Shown piece after piece: positions 33,678 to 43,845 of a DNA stretch of 64,000 nt. Source of the DNA: Botryobacter ruber. Its GTDB lineage: Bacteria > Bacteroidota > Bacteroidia > Cytophagales > Hymenobacteraceae. The position numbers and the translations under genes are program-made. The stretch covers positions 62,001-126,000 of the forward strand of contig NZ_QCZK02000037.1 in the NCBI RefSeq assembly GCF_003347595.2. Direction: 5' to 3'. The first letter of the stretch is position 1. Each line of letters opens with the position of its first letter. The notes under the pieces are model-generated. The model had not been told where the DNA came from, searched no databases, and saw only the letters and a program-made list of their open reading frames with translations.

Positions 33678-35769
33678 GAAATCCATATTGCTCCGGGTGC
33701 GGCTGGCCTTTCTGGCCATCTGTTTGTTTGCGTGCGTTATCGTGTACAAAATTGTGTATATCCAGTACCTGGATAAAACCAACTGGAAAGCGATCTCGAA
33801 AGAGCGGCGCATCCGCTACCAGCCCGTTCCTGCCACGCGCGGAAATATTTATTCCGACGATGGCAGAAGCATCCTGGCTACCTCGCTGCCTTTCTACCGC
33901 GTGGCTTTCGACCCGACTATTGCCGAAACCGAGAAATATAATGCAGGCATCGACTCTTTGGCCTTGCTGCTTTCGCGTTTCTATGGCGACCGTTCTGCCA
34001 GCTATTACATGATGAAGATAAACAATGCCCGCCATGCCGGGCGCCGTTATATTCGCCTGAATAGCCGCTACATCAATTACCAGGACAAAAAACTGATGTC
34101 GCGGTGGCCGATCTTCCGGGCAGGCAAGAACAAGGGCGGCGTGATCTTCGAGAAGGTAGAGAAGCGCTTCAAACCGTTTGGAATCCTGGCGGAGCGCACG
34201 ATTGGCTTTATTAACGAAGATAAAAACGGTGCAGGCCTGGAATACAGCTTTAACGATAACCTGGCCGGTACCGACGGCGAAGCGCTTTTCGAACGGATAG
34301 CAGGTGGTATCAAGCCAATTTACGACGGTACCGAAGTAAAGCCGCAGCACGGTTACGACATCCGGACTACCATCGATATTAACCTGCAGGACGTGGCGGA
34401 GAATGCGCTGTACAAGGCCCTGGAAAAGACCAATGCCGAATATGGTTGTGTGATCATGATGGAAGTGAAGACCGGGGAGATAAAGGCGATTGCCAATCTC
34501 GGAAAAACCACCGGCGGCTATATCGAGGATTATAATTATGCAGTTGGTAATCAGGGGCGTACCGAGCCGGGTTCTACCTTTAAACTAGCCTCGATGATGG
34601 CCCTGTTCGAACATAATAAAAATGTGCTGCTAACTGATTCAATAGATACCGGGAATGGCTCGTACCGCATCAAGGGCAGAACCATGACGGACGCGAAAAA
34701 CGGCGGTTACGGAAAAATCACCGTGCAGGAGGTCTTCGAGAAATCTTCGAACATTGGGGTGGCGAAGCTGATGGAAGAAACATTCGGGGAGAATCCCAAA
34801 GCCTATATCGACTACCTGAACGAGTTCGGGTTGGGCAGTACGCTTGGGTTCCACATGGAAGGGGAGGCGCGTCCGTACATCAAGAGCACGCAGGACAGAA
34901 GCTGGAGCGGCACCTCGCTTACGTCCATGTCGATTGGCTATGAACTGAAGCTGTCGCCGCTGCAGACGCTGGCATTTTACAATGCCGTGGCAAATGACGG
35001 GGTGAAGATTCAGCCCATCATTGTAAAGGAAATCCGGAAAGCAGACGAAGTGGTACACTCGTTCCAGACGCGTGTGCTTAACCCAAAAATCTGCTCCGAC
35101 GAAACACTGAAGAAACTGCGTGCCATGATGGAAGGTGTAGTAGAACACGGTACAGCCAAAAACATCCGCAGCAACGACTACAAAGTGGCCGGCAAAACGG
35201 GTACCGCCCGAAAAGTGAAGGATGGCAGGTACGTGAAAACCTACTCCACTTCTTTTGCCGGTTACTTCCCTGCCGACAATCCAAAGTACAGCTGCATCGT
35301 AATCATCGATTCGCCGCATGGTGTGAACGTGTATGGGGGCGATGTGGCGGCGCCTGTATTTAAGGAACTGGCTGATAAGGTATATGCCCGCGACCTGGCC
35401 ATGCACCAGCCGCTGCAGGCGCGTGTTGTACCAAACAAGGACAGCATGCCGGGTGTGAAAGCCGGTAGCCTGGAAGATTTAACCCTTATCTGCAACAAGA
35501 TTGGCGTGAGCAGTCATACCAATGGCGTGGATGATGACTGGGTACGCGTGGAGCCGCAGAACCGCTCGCTGAACTTTAAACCGAACCCGGTGAACGATAC
35601 GCAGGTGCCGGATGTGACAGGGATGACGCTGCGGGATGCGCTTTTCCTCCTGGGCAACAGGCATCTGAAAGTGAAGGTGCACGGAATGGGGAAACGGGTA
35701 GAGAAGCAGTCGGTAGTGCCCGGGACACCTATTGTAAAAGACAGCCAGATTATAATTGTGTTAAGCTGA
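33667..35769 (+). CDS. ftsI: Penicillin-binding protein, division transpeptidase (FtsI/PBP3)
   Basis: A 700-residue class B PBP. One N-terminal transmembrane helix (about 8-30), a dimerisation domain (RGNIYSDDGRSILAT) and a transpeptidase domain with all three motifs: STFK (EPGSTFKLASMM), SSN (FEKSSNIGVAK) and KTG (VAGKTGTARK). A C-terminal PASTA domain follows (about 640-700, VPDVTGMTLRDALFLL), as in many Bacteroidota FtsI but not in E. coli. The ATG at 33667 lies inside the ftsL end. It cross-links septal peptidoglycan. Its TGA overlaps the murE ATG. Confidence 0.97.
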   Translation: MNIKKSILLRVRLAFLAICLFACVIVYKIVYIQYLDKTNWKAISKERRIRYQPVPATRGNIYSDDGRSILATSLPFYRVAFDPTIAETEKYNAGIDSLALLLSRFYGDRSASYYMMKINNARHAGRRYIRLNSRYINYQDKKLMSRWPIFRAGKNKGGVIFEKVEKRFKPFGILAERTIGFINEDKNGAGLEYSFNDNLAGTDGEALFERIAGGIKPIYDGTEVKPQHGYDIRTTIDINLQDVAENALYKALEKTNAEYGCVIMMEVKTGEIKAIANLGKTTGGYIEDYNYAVGNQGRTEPGSTFKLASMMALFEHNKNVLLTDSIDTGNGSYRIKGRTMTDAKNGGYGKITVQEVFEKSSNIGVAKLMEETFGENPKAYIDYLNEFGLGSTLGFHMEGEARPYIKSTQDRSWSGTSLTSMSIGYELKLSPLQTLAFYNAVANDGVKIQPIIVKEIRKADEVVHSFQTRVLNPKICSDETLKKLRAMMEGVVEHGTAKNIRSNDYKVAGKTGTARKVKDGRYVKTYSTSFAGYFPADNPKYSCIVIIDSPHGVNVYGGDVAAPVFKELADKVYARDLAMHQPLQARVVPNKDSMPGVKAGSLEDLTLICNKIGVSSHTNGVDDDWVRVEPQNRSLNFKPNPVNDTQVPDVTGMTLRDALFLLGNRHLKVKVHGMGKRVEKQSVVPGTPIVKDSQIIIVLS

Positions 35770-37232
35770 TGCAGGTACTGCAAAACATATTGCAACATGT
35801 TCCGGTGCTGGAAAAGCATGGTTCATTGAATGTGCCTGTTACGGCGATCACGTTCGATTCGCGCCAGGTGCAGCAGGGTGTTGTGTTTGTAGCGGTGCGT
35901 GGGGTGCAGGCCGACGGGCATGCGTATATAGCTAAGGCTGTGGAGGCTGGTGCTGCAGCCATTATCTGCGAGGAATTGCCGGTAGAACTGAATGAAGCTG
36001 TGGCGTATGTGCTGGTGAAGGATTCGTCGCAGGCACTGGGGCAAATGGCATCGGCTTTTTATGGGCATCCGTCGCGCAAACTGAAGCTGGTAGGCGTAAC
36101 CGGTACCAACGGAAAGACTACTTCGGTTACACTGCTGCACAAGCTGTTCCGGGAGCTGGGCTACCACGTAGGCATGCTCTCTACGGTGCAGAACCAGATT
36201 GATGAAACGGTTATTCCGTCTACCCATACCACACCCGATGCTATTGCGCTGAATGCGCTGCTCGACCAGATGGTAAAGGCAGGTTGTGCTTATTGTTTTA
36301 TGGAAGTGAGTTCGCATGCCATGGTGCAGCAGCGCGTAGCGGGGCTGACCTTTGCAGGCGGTGTGTTTACCAACATCACCCACGACCACCTCGACTACCA
36401 TAAAACCTTTGACGAATATATAAAAGCGAAGAAGTCGTTTTTTGATATGCTGCCGGCCGGTGCCTTTGCGCTGGTGAACGCCGACGATAAGCGGGGAACC
36501 GTGATGGTGCAAAATACCAAAGCTGCAGTACACTATTTCTCGCTGCGCAAAGCCACCGAGTTCAAGGCGCGCATCCTCGACAATACATTGCAGGGGCTGC
36601 ACCTGGAACTGGACGGGCACGAGATCTGGTGCAAACTGATCGGGGCTTTTAACGCTTATAACCTGCTGGGTGCTTACGCGGTGGCGGTGTTGCTGGAAGA
36701 AGACCCGGTGGAAACGCTGACGGTACTGTCGAGCCTGAATACGGCGGCAGGCCGTTTCGATTATGTGGTGTCGGCGTCACGCATTACCGGTATTGTGGAT
36801 TATGCCCATACGCCTGATGCGCTGGAGAACGTGCTCAACACCATCCAGCAGATCCGGACGCCGCTGCAGAAGGTAATTACGGTAATTGGTTGCGGCGGCA
36901 ACCGCGATGCGGCCAAGCGCCCGATCATGGCGGATATTGCCTGCCGCTTAAGCGACAAAGTAATACTGACTTCAGATAACCCGCGCTTCGAGGAGCCGCA
37001 GGCGATCCTGGAGGACATGCAGAAGGGGGTAAAGCCGCTGGATTTTAAAAAAACATTGACGGTGGCAGACCGGAGAGAAGCCATCAGGACCGCCTGTATG
37101 CTGGCCGAAGCCGACGATATTGTGCTGGTGGCAGGCAAAGGGCACGAAACCTACCAGGAAGTGAAAGGCGTGAAACATCCGTTTGATGACAAGCAAGTAC
37201 TGCAGGAGACGTTTGAGCAGTTAGGGAAGTAG
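35769..37232 (+). CDS. murE: UDP-MurNAc-L-Ala-D-Glu:meso-diaminopimelate ligase
   Basis: A 487-residue Mur ligase with ATP loop GVTGTNGKTTSVTLLH. The motif TSDNPRFEEPQ contains DNPR, which marks meso-diaminopimelate specificity rather than lysine. It adds the third residue of the peptidoglycan stem peptide. It shares one base with the ftsI stop, and mraY follows after 46 bp. murF is missing between murE and mraY and must be elsewhere, as is common in Bacteroidota. Confidence 0.98.
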   Translation: MQVLQNILQHVPVLEKHGSLNVPVTAITFDSRQVQQGVVFVAVRGVQADGHAYIAKAVEAGAAAIICEELPVELNEAVAYVLVKDSSQALGQMASAFYGHPSRKLKLVGVTGTNGKTTSVTLLHKLFRELGYHVGMLSTVQNQIDETVIPSTHTTPDAIALNALLDQMVKAGCAYCFMEVSSHAMVQQRVAGLTFAGGVFTNITHDHLDYHKTFDEYIKAKKSFFDMLPAGAFALVNADDKRGTVMVQNTKAAVHYFSLRKATEFKARILDNTLQGLHLELDGHEIWCKLIGAFNAYNLLGAYAVAVLLEEDPVETLTVLSSLNTAAGRFDYVVSASRITGIVDYAHTPDALENVLNTIQQIRTPLQKVITVIGCGGNRDAAKRPIMADIACRLSDKVILTSDNPRFEEPQAILEDMQKGVKPLDFKKTLTVADRREAIRTACMLAEADDIVLVAGKGHETYQEVKGVKHPFDDKQVLQETFEQLGK

Positions 37233-37278
37233 GCAGTAAAACAAAATAAAACAGAAACAGAACAGGTAACCAACATAC

Positions 37279-38499
37279 ATGCTCTATTACCTCTTTAACT
37301 GGCTCGACCGGGAATTTGACATAGCAGGAGCAGGTGTATTTCAGTACATCTCTTTCAGGGCAAGCATGGCAACACTGTTGTCGCTGCTGATAGCCATGAT
37401 TTTCGGCGGACGGCTGATTAAAATTCTGCAACGCAAGCAGGTTGGCGAAAGCATCCGTAACCTGGGCCTGGAAGGGCAGATGGAAAAGAAAGGTACGCCT
37501 ACGATGGGTGGCCTCATTATCATACTCGCTATCCTGGTGCCCACGCTGCTTTTCGCACGCCTCGATAATATTTACATCCTCCTGATGCTGGTGTCGACGG
37601 TGTGGCTGGGTCTGATTGGCTTCCTGGACGATTACATCAAGATTTTCAAAAAGAACAAGGAAGGTCTGGCCGGTCGCTTCAAAATTATGGGGCAGATCGG
37701 ATTGGGATTAATTGTAGGCATTACCTTATATTTTAACGATGATGTGGTGGTGCGGCAATACATTTTTGAAAATGGTGCTACCTCAGCGGTTAACGCCGCG
37801 AAGAAATGGGTAGATGTAAAATCGATGATCACGACCGTACCCTTCCGGAAGAATAACGAACTGGACTACAGTACGCTCTTTGTTTTTGGAGGCGCCATTT
37901 CCAGGGAACTGTCCAGCCTGCTCTACATCCCGATCGTGATCCTGGTGATCACAGCCGTGTCGAACGGAGCCAATATCACCGACGGTATCGACGGGCTGGC
38001 CGCAGGAACATCCGCCATTATCGGGATGACGCTGGCGATTTTTACCTATGTGTCAGGTAACACCTTCATTGCCGATTACCTGGACATCATGTTTATCCCG
38101 AATTCGGGGGAACTGGCTATTTTCTGTCTGGCCTTTGTGGGAGCCTGCGTCGGGTTTCTCTGGTACAACTCGTTCCCGGCCCAGGTATTTATGGGCGATA
38201 CGGGCAGCCTGGCAATTGGCGGAATTATAGCCGTGCTGGCGCTGATAGTGCGGAAGGAACTGTTGATTCCGATTTTGTGCGGCATCTTTTTGATCGAGAA
38301 CCTGTCGGTGATGCTGCAGGTGAGTTACTTTAAGTACACCCGGAAAAAGTATGGCGAAGGGCGCCGCATTTTTAAGATGTCACCCCTGCACCACCATTAC
38401 CAGAAGTTGGGTTACCACGAATCCAAGATCGTATCGCGGTTCTGGATTGTAGGTATCATGCTGGCAATTTTTACGCTGATTACCTTAAAGCTGCGGTAG
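37279..38499 (+). CDS. mraY: Phospho-MurNAc-pentapeptide transferase
   Basis: A 406-residue polytopic membrane enzyme that makes lipid I. The Asp-rich active-site motifs are [31 protein letters not shown] and [13 protein letters not shown], and the His-rich loop is [18 protein letters not shown]. About 45 residues more than E. coli MraY are due to a loop around residues 155-205. It is followed by 305 bp of repeats before murD, the only large break in the cluster. Confidence 0.98.
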   Translation: MLYYLFNWLDREFDIAGAGVFQYISFRASMATLLSLLIAMIFGGRLIKILQRKQVGESIRNLGLEGQMEKKGTPTMGGLIIILAILVPTLLFARLDNIYILLMLVSTVWLGLIGFLDDYIKIFKKNKEGLAGRFKIMGQIGLGLIVGITLYFNDDVVVRQYIFENGATSAVNAAKKWVDVKSMITTVPFRKNNELDYSTLFVFGGAISRELSSLLYIPIVILVITAVSNGANITDGIDGLAAGTSAIIGMTLAIFTYVSGNTFIADYLDIMFIPNSGELAIFCLAFVGACVGFLWYNSFPAQVFMGDTGSLAIGGIIAVLALIVRKELLIPILCGIFLIENLSVMLQVSYFKYTRKKYGEGRRIFKMSPLHHHYQKLGYHESKIVSRFWIVGIMLAIFTLITLKLR

Positions 38500-38504
38500 G
38501 TGAT

Positions 38505-38751
38505 AGTTAAGAGTTGAGAGTTAAAAGTTATGAGTTAATGGTAGGTTTTGAGGGAAGTGGAATCTTCAACCCTAATTGTTTAGGAGCAACTTTTAATCTT
38601 AACCATCCTAAAATCATATAATCCTGTTCAGACAAAGGAGCAGAGGCTGTGGTGGCAGGTGCAGAATAGAAAAGATAACCCTGTCATTTCGACCACCGGG
38701 AGAAATCTGATACACAACAGAACCAGATTTCTCATTTCATTCGAAATGACA
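38505..38751. repeat. Stacked intergenic repeats between mraY and murD
   Basis: Three elements lie in a row. A 26-nt AGTTAAGAGTTGAGAGTTAA-type sequence (38505-38530) also occurs inverted between sdhA and sdhB. A plus copy of the dispersed GGCTGTGGTGGC family (38637-38664) follows AATCCT and GTTCAGACA motifs. A nested palindrome (38682-38751) has outer arms TGTCATTTCGA/TCGAAATGACA and inner arms GAGAAATCTG/CAGATTTCTC, a type common between genes in Bacteroidota. Confidence 0.8.
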
Positions 38752-38804
38752 TAAACATTTTTTGAAGGCACTCTAACGAGGAGCCAACAACACAAAAATA
38801 AAAC

Positions 38805-40148
38805 ATGAAAATAGCTGTACTCGGAGCAGGAGAGAGTGGTGTTGGAGCTGCTTTGCTGGCAAAGGCAAAGGGGCTGGAGGTATTTGTGTCGGATATGGGG
38901 GCGATCAAGGAGGTTTACAAGCAAAAGCTTACTGAAGCCGGAATTGATTTTGAGGAGAAGACGCATACGGTCGAGCGTATCCTGGAGGCGAATGAGATCA
39001 TCAAAAGCCCCGGTATTCCGGATAAAGCACCTATTATCAAGGAGGCGGTAGCCAAGGGGATAAAGATCATCTCCGAGATAGAATTTGCCGGTCGCTATAC
39101 CGATGCCAAATTTATCTGCATCACGGGCACCAACGGCAAAACAACGACGACGCTGCTTACCTACCACCTGCTCAAAAGTGCAGGTCTGAACGTGGGGCTG
39201 GCCGGAAATATCGGGGAGAGCCTGGCGGAGAAGGTGATTGAGAACAAGTACGAGTTTTATGTGCTGGAGCTAAGCAGTTTTCAGCTCGACAACATGTACC
39301 AGTTCAAAGCGCACATCGCCGTGCTGCTCAACATCACACCCGACCACCTGGACCGCTACGAATACAGCATGGAGAAATATGCGGCTTCCAAACTGCGGGT
39401 AGCGCAAAATATGATGGGCTCCGACTTCTTCATTTTTAATGCAGATGATCAGAACATCAAAGCGGCTTTCAAGTCTGAAGCGTTTGGCGGCACAACGGTA
39501 CCTATTTCGCTTGAAGGTGCGCCTGATGCAAAAGTAAGGTACGAAGGCAGCCATGTGAAGGTGGATGTGCAGTTCTACGAAGGCGATGTGGAAACGGCAA
39601 AGTCGCCGCTGATTGGCAAGCACAACCAGTACAATACCATGGCAGCCGTAACCGTGGCCAAACTGATGGGTATTGCTGATGCCACCATAGCTGCTGCACT
39701 CGAAACGTTCCGGAACGCGGAGCACCGCCTGCAGCCGGTGGGGGAGGCAAAAGGCGTTACCTACATCAACGACTCCAAGGCTACCAACGTGGAAGCGGTG
39801 TGGTATGCGCTCGAAGGAATCAAGAAGCCCATCATCTGGATAGCAGGTGGTGTAGACAAAGGAAACGATTACAGCGTGCTGGAAGACCTGGCGCGTGAAA
39901 AGGTAAAGGTGCTGATTTGCCTCGGCACCGACAATAAGAAGCTGCAGGAGGCTTTTGGCCGGATAGTACCCGTGGTGGCAGAAACAACCTCCATCAACTA
40001 CGCCGTGCGCCTGGCTCGGTCGCTGGCGGAGCAGGGGGATGTGGTGCTCCTGTCGCCGGCCTGTGCGAGTTTCGATTTATTTAACAATTACGAACACCGT
40101 GGACAGCTCTTTAAAGAAGCTGTAGAAAAGATAGTCCTGAAGAAGTAA
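38805..40148 (+). CDS. murD: UDP-MurNAc-L-alanine:D-glutamate ligase
   Basis: A 447-residue Mur ligase that adds D-glutamate to UDP-MurNAc-L-Ala. The N-terminal Rossmann domain begins KIAVLGAGESGVGAALLA, the ATP loop is CITGTNGKTTTTLLTYHL, and NDSKATNVEAVWYAL is the family segment of the central domain. It restarts the dcw run after the repeat-filled gap, so an internal promoter is possible, although none is clear. Confidence 0.98.
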   Translation: MKIAVLGAGESGVGAALLAKAKGLEVFVSDMGAIKEVYKQKLTEAGIDFEEKTHTVERILEANEIIKSPGIPDKAPIIKEAVAKGIKIISEIEFAGRYTDAKFICITGTNGKTTTTLLTYHLLKSAGLNVGLAGNIGESLAEKVIENKYEFYVLELSSFQLDNMYQFKAHIAVLLNITPDHLDRYEYSMEKYAASKLRVAQNMMGSDFFIFNADDQNIKAAFKSEAFGGTTVPISLEGAPDAKVRYEGSHVKVDVQFYEGDVETAKSPLIGKHNQYNTMAAVTVAKLMGIADATIAAALETFRNAEHRLQPVGEAKGVTYINDSKATNVEAVWYALEGIKKPIIWIAGGVDKGNDYSVLEDLAREKVKVLICLGTDNKKLQEAFGRIVPVVAETTSINYAVRLARSLAEQGDVVLLSPACASFDLFNNYEHRGQLFKEAVEKIVLKK

Positions 40149-40173
40149 ACGATTTAGAAATAGCCCGTGTGAT

Positions 40174-41343
40174 ATGGTAAAGCAGTGGTTGCAGCAGAAC
40201 CTGAAAGGGGATGCAGTACTTTGGGGGATAGTGTTGGCGTTCTCACTGATCAGTGTGCTGGTAGTGTATTCTGCCACCGGTACGCTTGCCTACAAAAAAA
40301 TGGAGGGCAACACCGAATACTTCCTCTTCAAGCACTCCTTCCTAATTATGGTTGGACTGGGATTTATGTGGGCAGCTCATAAAATTGACTATCGCTACTA
40401 CTCCAAGCTGTCGTTGCTGGCGCTGATTTTTTCGGCACCCCTGCTGATTATCACGTATTTCTACGGTTCTAACATAAACGAGGCCTCCCGCTGGATCACG
40501 ATTCCGGTGATCAACCAGACGTTCCAGCCTTCGGATTTGGCCAAACTGGCGCTTATCTCTTACCTGGCGAGTATCCTGTCCAAAAAGCAGCAAAAGCTGG
40601 ATGATTTAAAACATACGCTTGCACCGCTCTTCATCTGGACCATTGCCATCTGCGGACTTATCGCCTTAACCAATACCTCCACGGCCGTGCTCCTGTTCCT
40701 GACATGCCTGCTGCTGATGTTTATCGGACGCGTGCCGGTGAAGTACCTGGGAGGCGTGATTGTAGTCGGCATCGTTTTCGGTTCTATCTTCCTGGCGCTG
40801 GGCCAGCGGGGCGAAACAGCCATGAGCCGTATGCAGGATTTTCTCGATCCTACGGAAATACCCTTTCAGCTGGAGCAGTCTTACATCGCGATCGCTACAG
40901 GTGGCGTGGTAGGTAAGGGGCCCGGCAACAGCGATCAGCGCGATATTCTGCCACACCCGTATTCCGACTTTATTTACTCCATTATCCTGGAAGAGTATGG
41001 CCTGGTAGGCGGTGTGGTGGTGCTTTTCCTGTACCTGGCGCTGCTGTACCGGGGGCTGGTAACAGTCAGCAGAAGCAATGGTGCGTTTGGAGGACTGCTG
41101 TCGGCGGGCTTGAGTTTTAGCCTGGTTATCCAGGGGATGATCAATATGGCGGTTGCTGTTGGGTTAGGGCCTGTTACAGGTTTGCCGCTGCCGCTATTAA
41201 GTATGGGGGGAACCTCATTGATTTTTACAGGTATCTCGCTGGGGGTTATCCTGAGTGTGAGCCGCAGCGAAAGCAAACAGGAACTGGATGCCTTAGCGCC
41301 AGTAAATGCAGGAGCCTTAAAAAACAGACCGGTAAATGCCTGA
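40174..41343 (+). CDS. ftsW: Septal peptidoglycan polymerase FtsW (SEDS family)
   Basis: A 389-residue membrane protein with about ten helices. SEDS features include QPSDLAKLALISYLAS, the extracellular loop with SYIAIATGGVVGKGPGNS and the C-terminal GLPLPLLSMGGTSL. It polymerises glycan strands at the septum with FtsI. It lies 25 bp after murD and overlaps murG by 8 bp. Confidence 0.97.
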   Translation: MVKQWLQQNLKGDAVLWGIVLAFSLISVLVVYSATGTLAYKKMEGNTEYFLFKHSFLIMVGLGFMWAAHKIDYRYYSKLSLLALIFSAPLLIITYFYGSNINEASRWITIPVINQTFQPSDLAKLALISYLASILSKKQQKLDDLKHTLAPLFIWTIAICGLIALTNTSTAVLLFLTCLLLMFIGRVPVKYLGGVIVVGIVFGSIFLALGQRGETAMSRMQDFLDPTEIPFQLEQSYIAIATGGVVGKGPGNSDQRDILPHPYSDFIYSIILEEYGLVGGVVVLFLYLALLYRGLVTVSRSNGAFGGLLSAGLSFSLVIQGMINMAVAVGLGPVTGLPLPLLSMGGTSLIFTGISLGVILSVSRSESKQELDALAPVNAGALKNRPVNA

Positions 41344-42448
41344 TAAAGGAAGACCATATCGCGTTATCATCAGCGGTGGCGGCACCGGCGGACATATCTA
41401 TCCGGCGATTGCGATTGCCAACCAACTGAAGGCGGTGCAGCCTGATGCTGAGATTCTGTTTGTGGGCGCGATCGGCCGCATGGAGATGACACGGGTACCG
41501 GAGGCGGGTTATAAAATAGTGGGTTTGTGGATCAGCGGCCTGCAACGCCGCCTGACACTGGACAATATTTCGTTCCCGTTAAAGGTGATTTCGAGCATAC
41601 GGGCATCGCACAAAATCATCAAGGACTTTAAACCGGATGCCGTGGTGGGTGTGGGAGGTTATGCCAGCGGACCGTTGCTGTACGCTGCTACCTCGCGGGG
41701 AATTCCGGCGCTTATCCAGGAGCAGAACTCCTATGCAGGCATCACCAATAAGCTGCTGGCAAAAAGAGTGAACAAAATATGCGTGGCTTATCCCGGCATG
41801 GAGAATTTCTTTCCGCAGGAGAAGCTGGTATTTACGGGTAACCCGGTGCGCAGCGATATCATGGGCAGCCAGGAGAAAAGGCGGGAGGCACTGCTGCACT
41901 TTGGCCTGACGTCCGAAAAGAAAACGATCCTGGTGATTGGGGGGAGCCTTGGCGCCAGAACACTGAACCATAGTATAGCAGCCGGACTGGAGCAGCTTGT
42001 ACAGGCGGGGCACCAGCTGATCTGGCAAACCGGCAAAGCGTTTTACCCGGAAGCTAAGGAACTGGAAAAGCCATGGGTGGAAAAAGGCATCCGCGCTTTC
42101 GATTTTATCAAGCGGATGGACCTGGCCTATGCCGCCGCCGACATCGTGATATCGCGGGCGGGAGCGCTTTCTATTTCCGAGTTGTGCCTGGTGGCCAAAC
42201 CGGCCATCCTGGTGCCGTCGCCCAATGTGGTAGCGGATCACCAGACAAAAAATGCCCTGGCACTGGTGCAACAGGGCGCTGCGCAACTGGTGCGTGACCA
42301 GGAGTCGGTGGAGAAACTGGTGCCTGCCGCCCTGCAGCTGTTACAGGACGAGAAAGAACAGCAGCGCCTGGCGCAGGAAATACAAAAACTGGCCAAGCCA
42401 GCTGCGGCAGCCGAAATTGTGAACGAGCTAATAAACCTGATAAAGTGA
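41336..42448 (+). CDS. murG: Lipid II synthase MurG
   Basis: A 370-residue GT28 glycosyltransferase that adds GlcNAc to lipid I. The N-terminal loop is ISGGGTGGHIYPAIAIA. Further motifs are VVGVGGYASGPLLYAA, LIQEQNSYAGITNKLLA and, in the UDP-GlcNAc site, SRAGALSISELCLVAKPAIL. It overlaps ftsW by 8 bp and murC by 4 bp. Confidence 0.98.
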   Translation: MPDKGRPYRVIISGGGTGGHIYPAIAIANQLKAVQPDAEILFVGAIGRMEMTRVPEAGYKIVGLWISGLQRRLTLDNISFPLKVISSIRASHKIIKDFKPDAVVGVGGYASGPLLYAATSRGIPALIQEQNSYAGITNKLLAKRVNKICVAYPGMENFFPQEKLVFTGNPVRSDIMGSQEKRREALLHFGLTSEKKTILVIGGSLGARTLNHSIAAGLEQLVQAGHQLIWQTGKAFYPEAKELEKPWVEKGIRAFDFIKRMDLAYAAADIVISRAGALSISELCLVAKPAILVPSPNVVADHQTKNALALVQQGAAQLVRDQESVEKLVPAALQLLQDEKEQQRLAQEIQKLAKPAAAAEIVNELINLIK

Positions 42449-43845
42449 AACTGGAGCAATATAATTATATCTACTTCCTGGGGATTGGCGGCATTGGCAT
42501 GAGCGCCATCGCCCGCTGGTTCAATGCCAAAGGCTATCCGGTCTGGGGTTATGACCGTACACGTACGCCGCTAACCGCAGCCCTGGAACAGGAAGGTCTC
42601 CGCATCCATTATGACGACAACCTGACCGAGCTGCCCGAGGAAATCCTGCGGCACAAGGAAGAAACGCTGGTGATCCTGACTCCTGCAATTCCGGCAGATC
42701 ACCAGGAGTGGGCCTATCTGAAGGCGAACGATTATACGATTAAAAAACGCTCGGAGGTGTTGGGGATCATTACAGCCGATGCCTTTACTGTTGCGGTGGC
42801 AGGCACGCATGGCAAAACGACAACTTCGTCTATCATCACGCACCTGCTCCACCAAGCCGGTGTAGATTGCTCTGCCTTTTTGGGGGGCATTGCTACTAAC
42901 CTGAACTCGAACCTGCTCATCAGTAAGGGCAGTGCAGCTACAGAGACTGTGGTGGTAGAGGCAGACGAGTACGATCGCTCTTTCCTGACGCTGTTTCCGG
43001 ACATCGCTATTGTTACTTCCGCCGATCCCGATCATTTGGATATCTATGGCGATAAAGAAGAAATGCTCCGCACGTTCGCGAAATTTATCAGCCAGGTAAA
43101 GCCCGGTGGTTACCTGCTGATACACAAGGACACCGATGCACGGCTGACGGAGCAGGTACAGGAGGGTGTGCAGGTAATCAGGTACAGCTTACAGGAAGGC
43201 GAGGCGCATGCAAACGCCATCAGCATAGATGGGCATTGGTTTAAATTTGAAGTTGATTCGCCCTTTGGATTGCAGCCGGAACTGAAGCTTGGTCTGCCGG
43301 GCTTCCACAATGTGGAGAACACCGTGGCAGCGGTAATGGTAGCCCAGATTTTACAGGTGCCAGCCAACAGGATAGCGGCCGGGGTAGAATCCTTTAAAGG
43401 TGTAAAACGGCGTTTCGAGTTTGTGTATGAGCAAAACGGGAAAGTTTTTATTGACGACTATGCGCATCATCCTAAGGAAATAGATGCGTTTATGACCTCG
43501 CTGCGGGCGCTTTATCCGGATAAAAAGTTAAAAGTGATCTTTCAGCCGCATTTGTTTACCCGTACCCGCGACTTCGCTGGCGAGTTTGCAGAGAGCCTGA
43601 GCAAAGCCGACGAACTGGTGTTGCTGGACATTTATCCGGCCAGGGAAAAGCCCCTGCCAGGCATTACTTCCGAGATTATTCTGGAGCAGGTGCAGAGCCC
43701 TAAAAAGTCGCTGTTAACAAAAGAACAGTTGTTAGCGCAGTTAAAGTCGGATGCTGACTTTGATGTGCTGGCAACCGTGGGAGCCGGCGACATTGATGCG
43801 CTGGTGCTGCAGATTAAAAATATTTTAGAAAATCGGGTAGTATGA
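42445..43845 (+). CDS. murC: UDP-N-acetylmuramate:L-alanine ligase
   Basis: A 466-residue Mur ligase for the first residue of the stem peptide. The N-terminal fold reads IYFLGIGGIGMSAIARWF, the ATP loop VAGTHGKTTTSSIITHLL, and IDDYAHHPKEIDAFM is typical of MurC. The GTG start at 42445 forms a GTGA overlap with murG, and the end overlaps ftsQ by 4 bp. Confidence 0.98.
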   Translation: MKLEQYNYIYFLGIGGIGMSAIARWFNAKGYPVWGYDRTRTPLTAALEQEGLRIHYDDNLTELPEEILRHKEETLVILTPAIPADHQEWAYLKANDYTIKKRSEVLGIITADAFTVAVAGTHGKTTTSSIITHLLHQAGVDCSAFLGGIATNLNSNLLISKGSAATETVVVEADEYDRSFLTLFPDIAIVTSADPDHLDIYGDKEEMLRTFAKFISQVKPGGYLLIHKDTDARLTEQVQEGVQVIRYSLQEGEAHANAISIDGHWFKFEVDSPFGLQPELKLGLPGFHNVENTVAAVMVAQILQVPANRIAAGVESFKGVKRRFEFVYEQNGKVFIDDYAHHPKEIDAFMTSLRALYPDKKLKVIFQPHLFTRTRDFAGEFAESLSKADELVLLDIYPAREKPLPGITSEIILEQVQSPKKSLLTKEQLLAQLKSDADFDVLATVGAGDIDALVLQIKNILENRVV

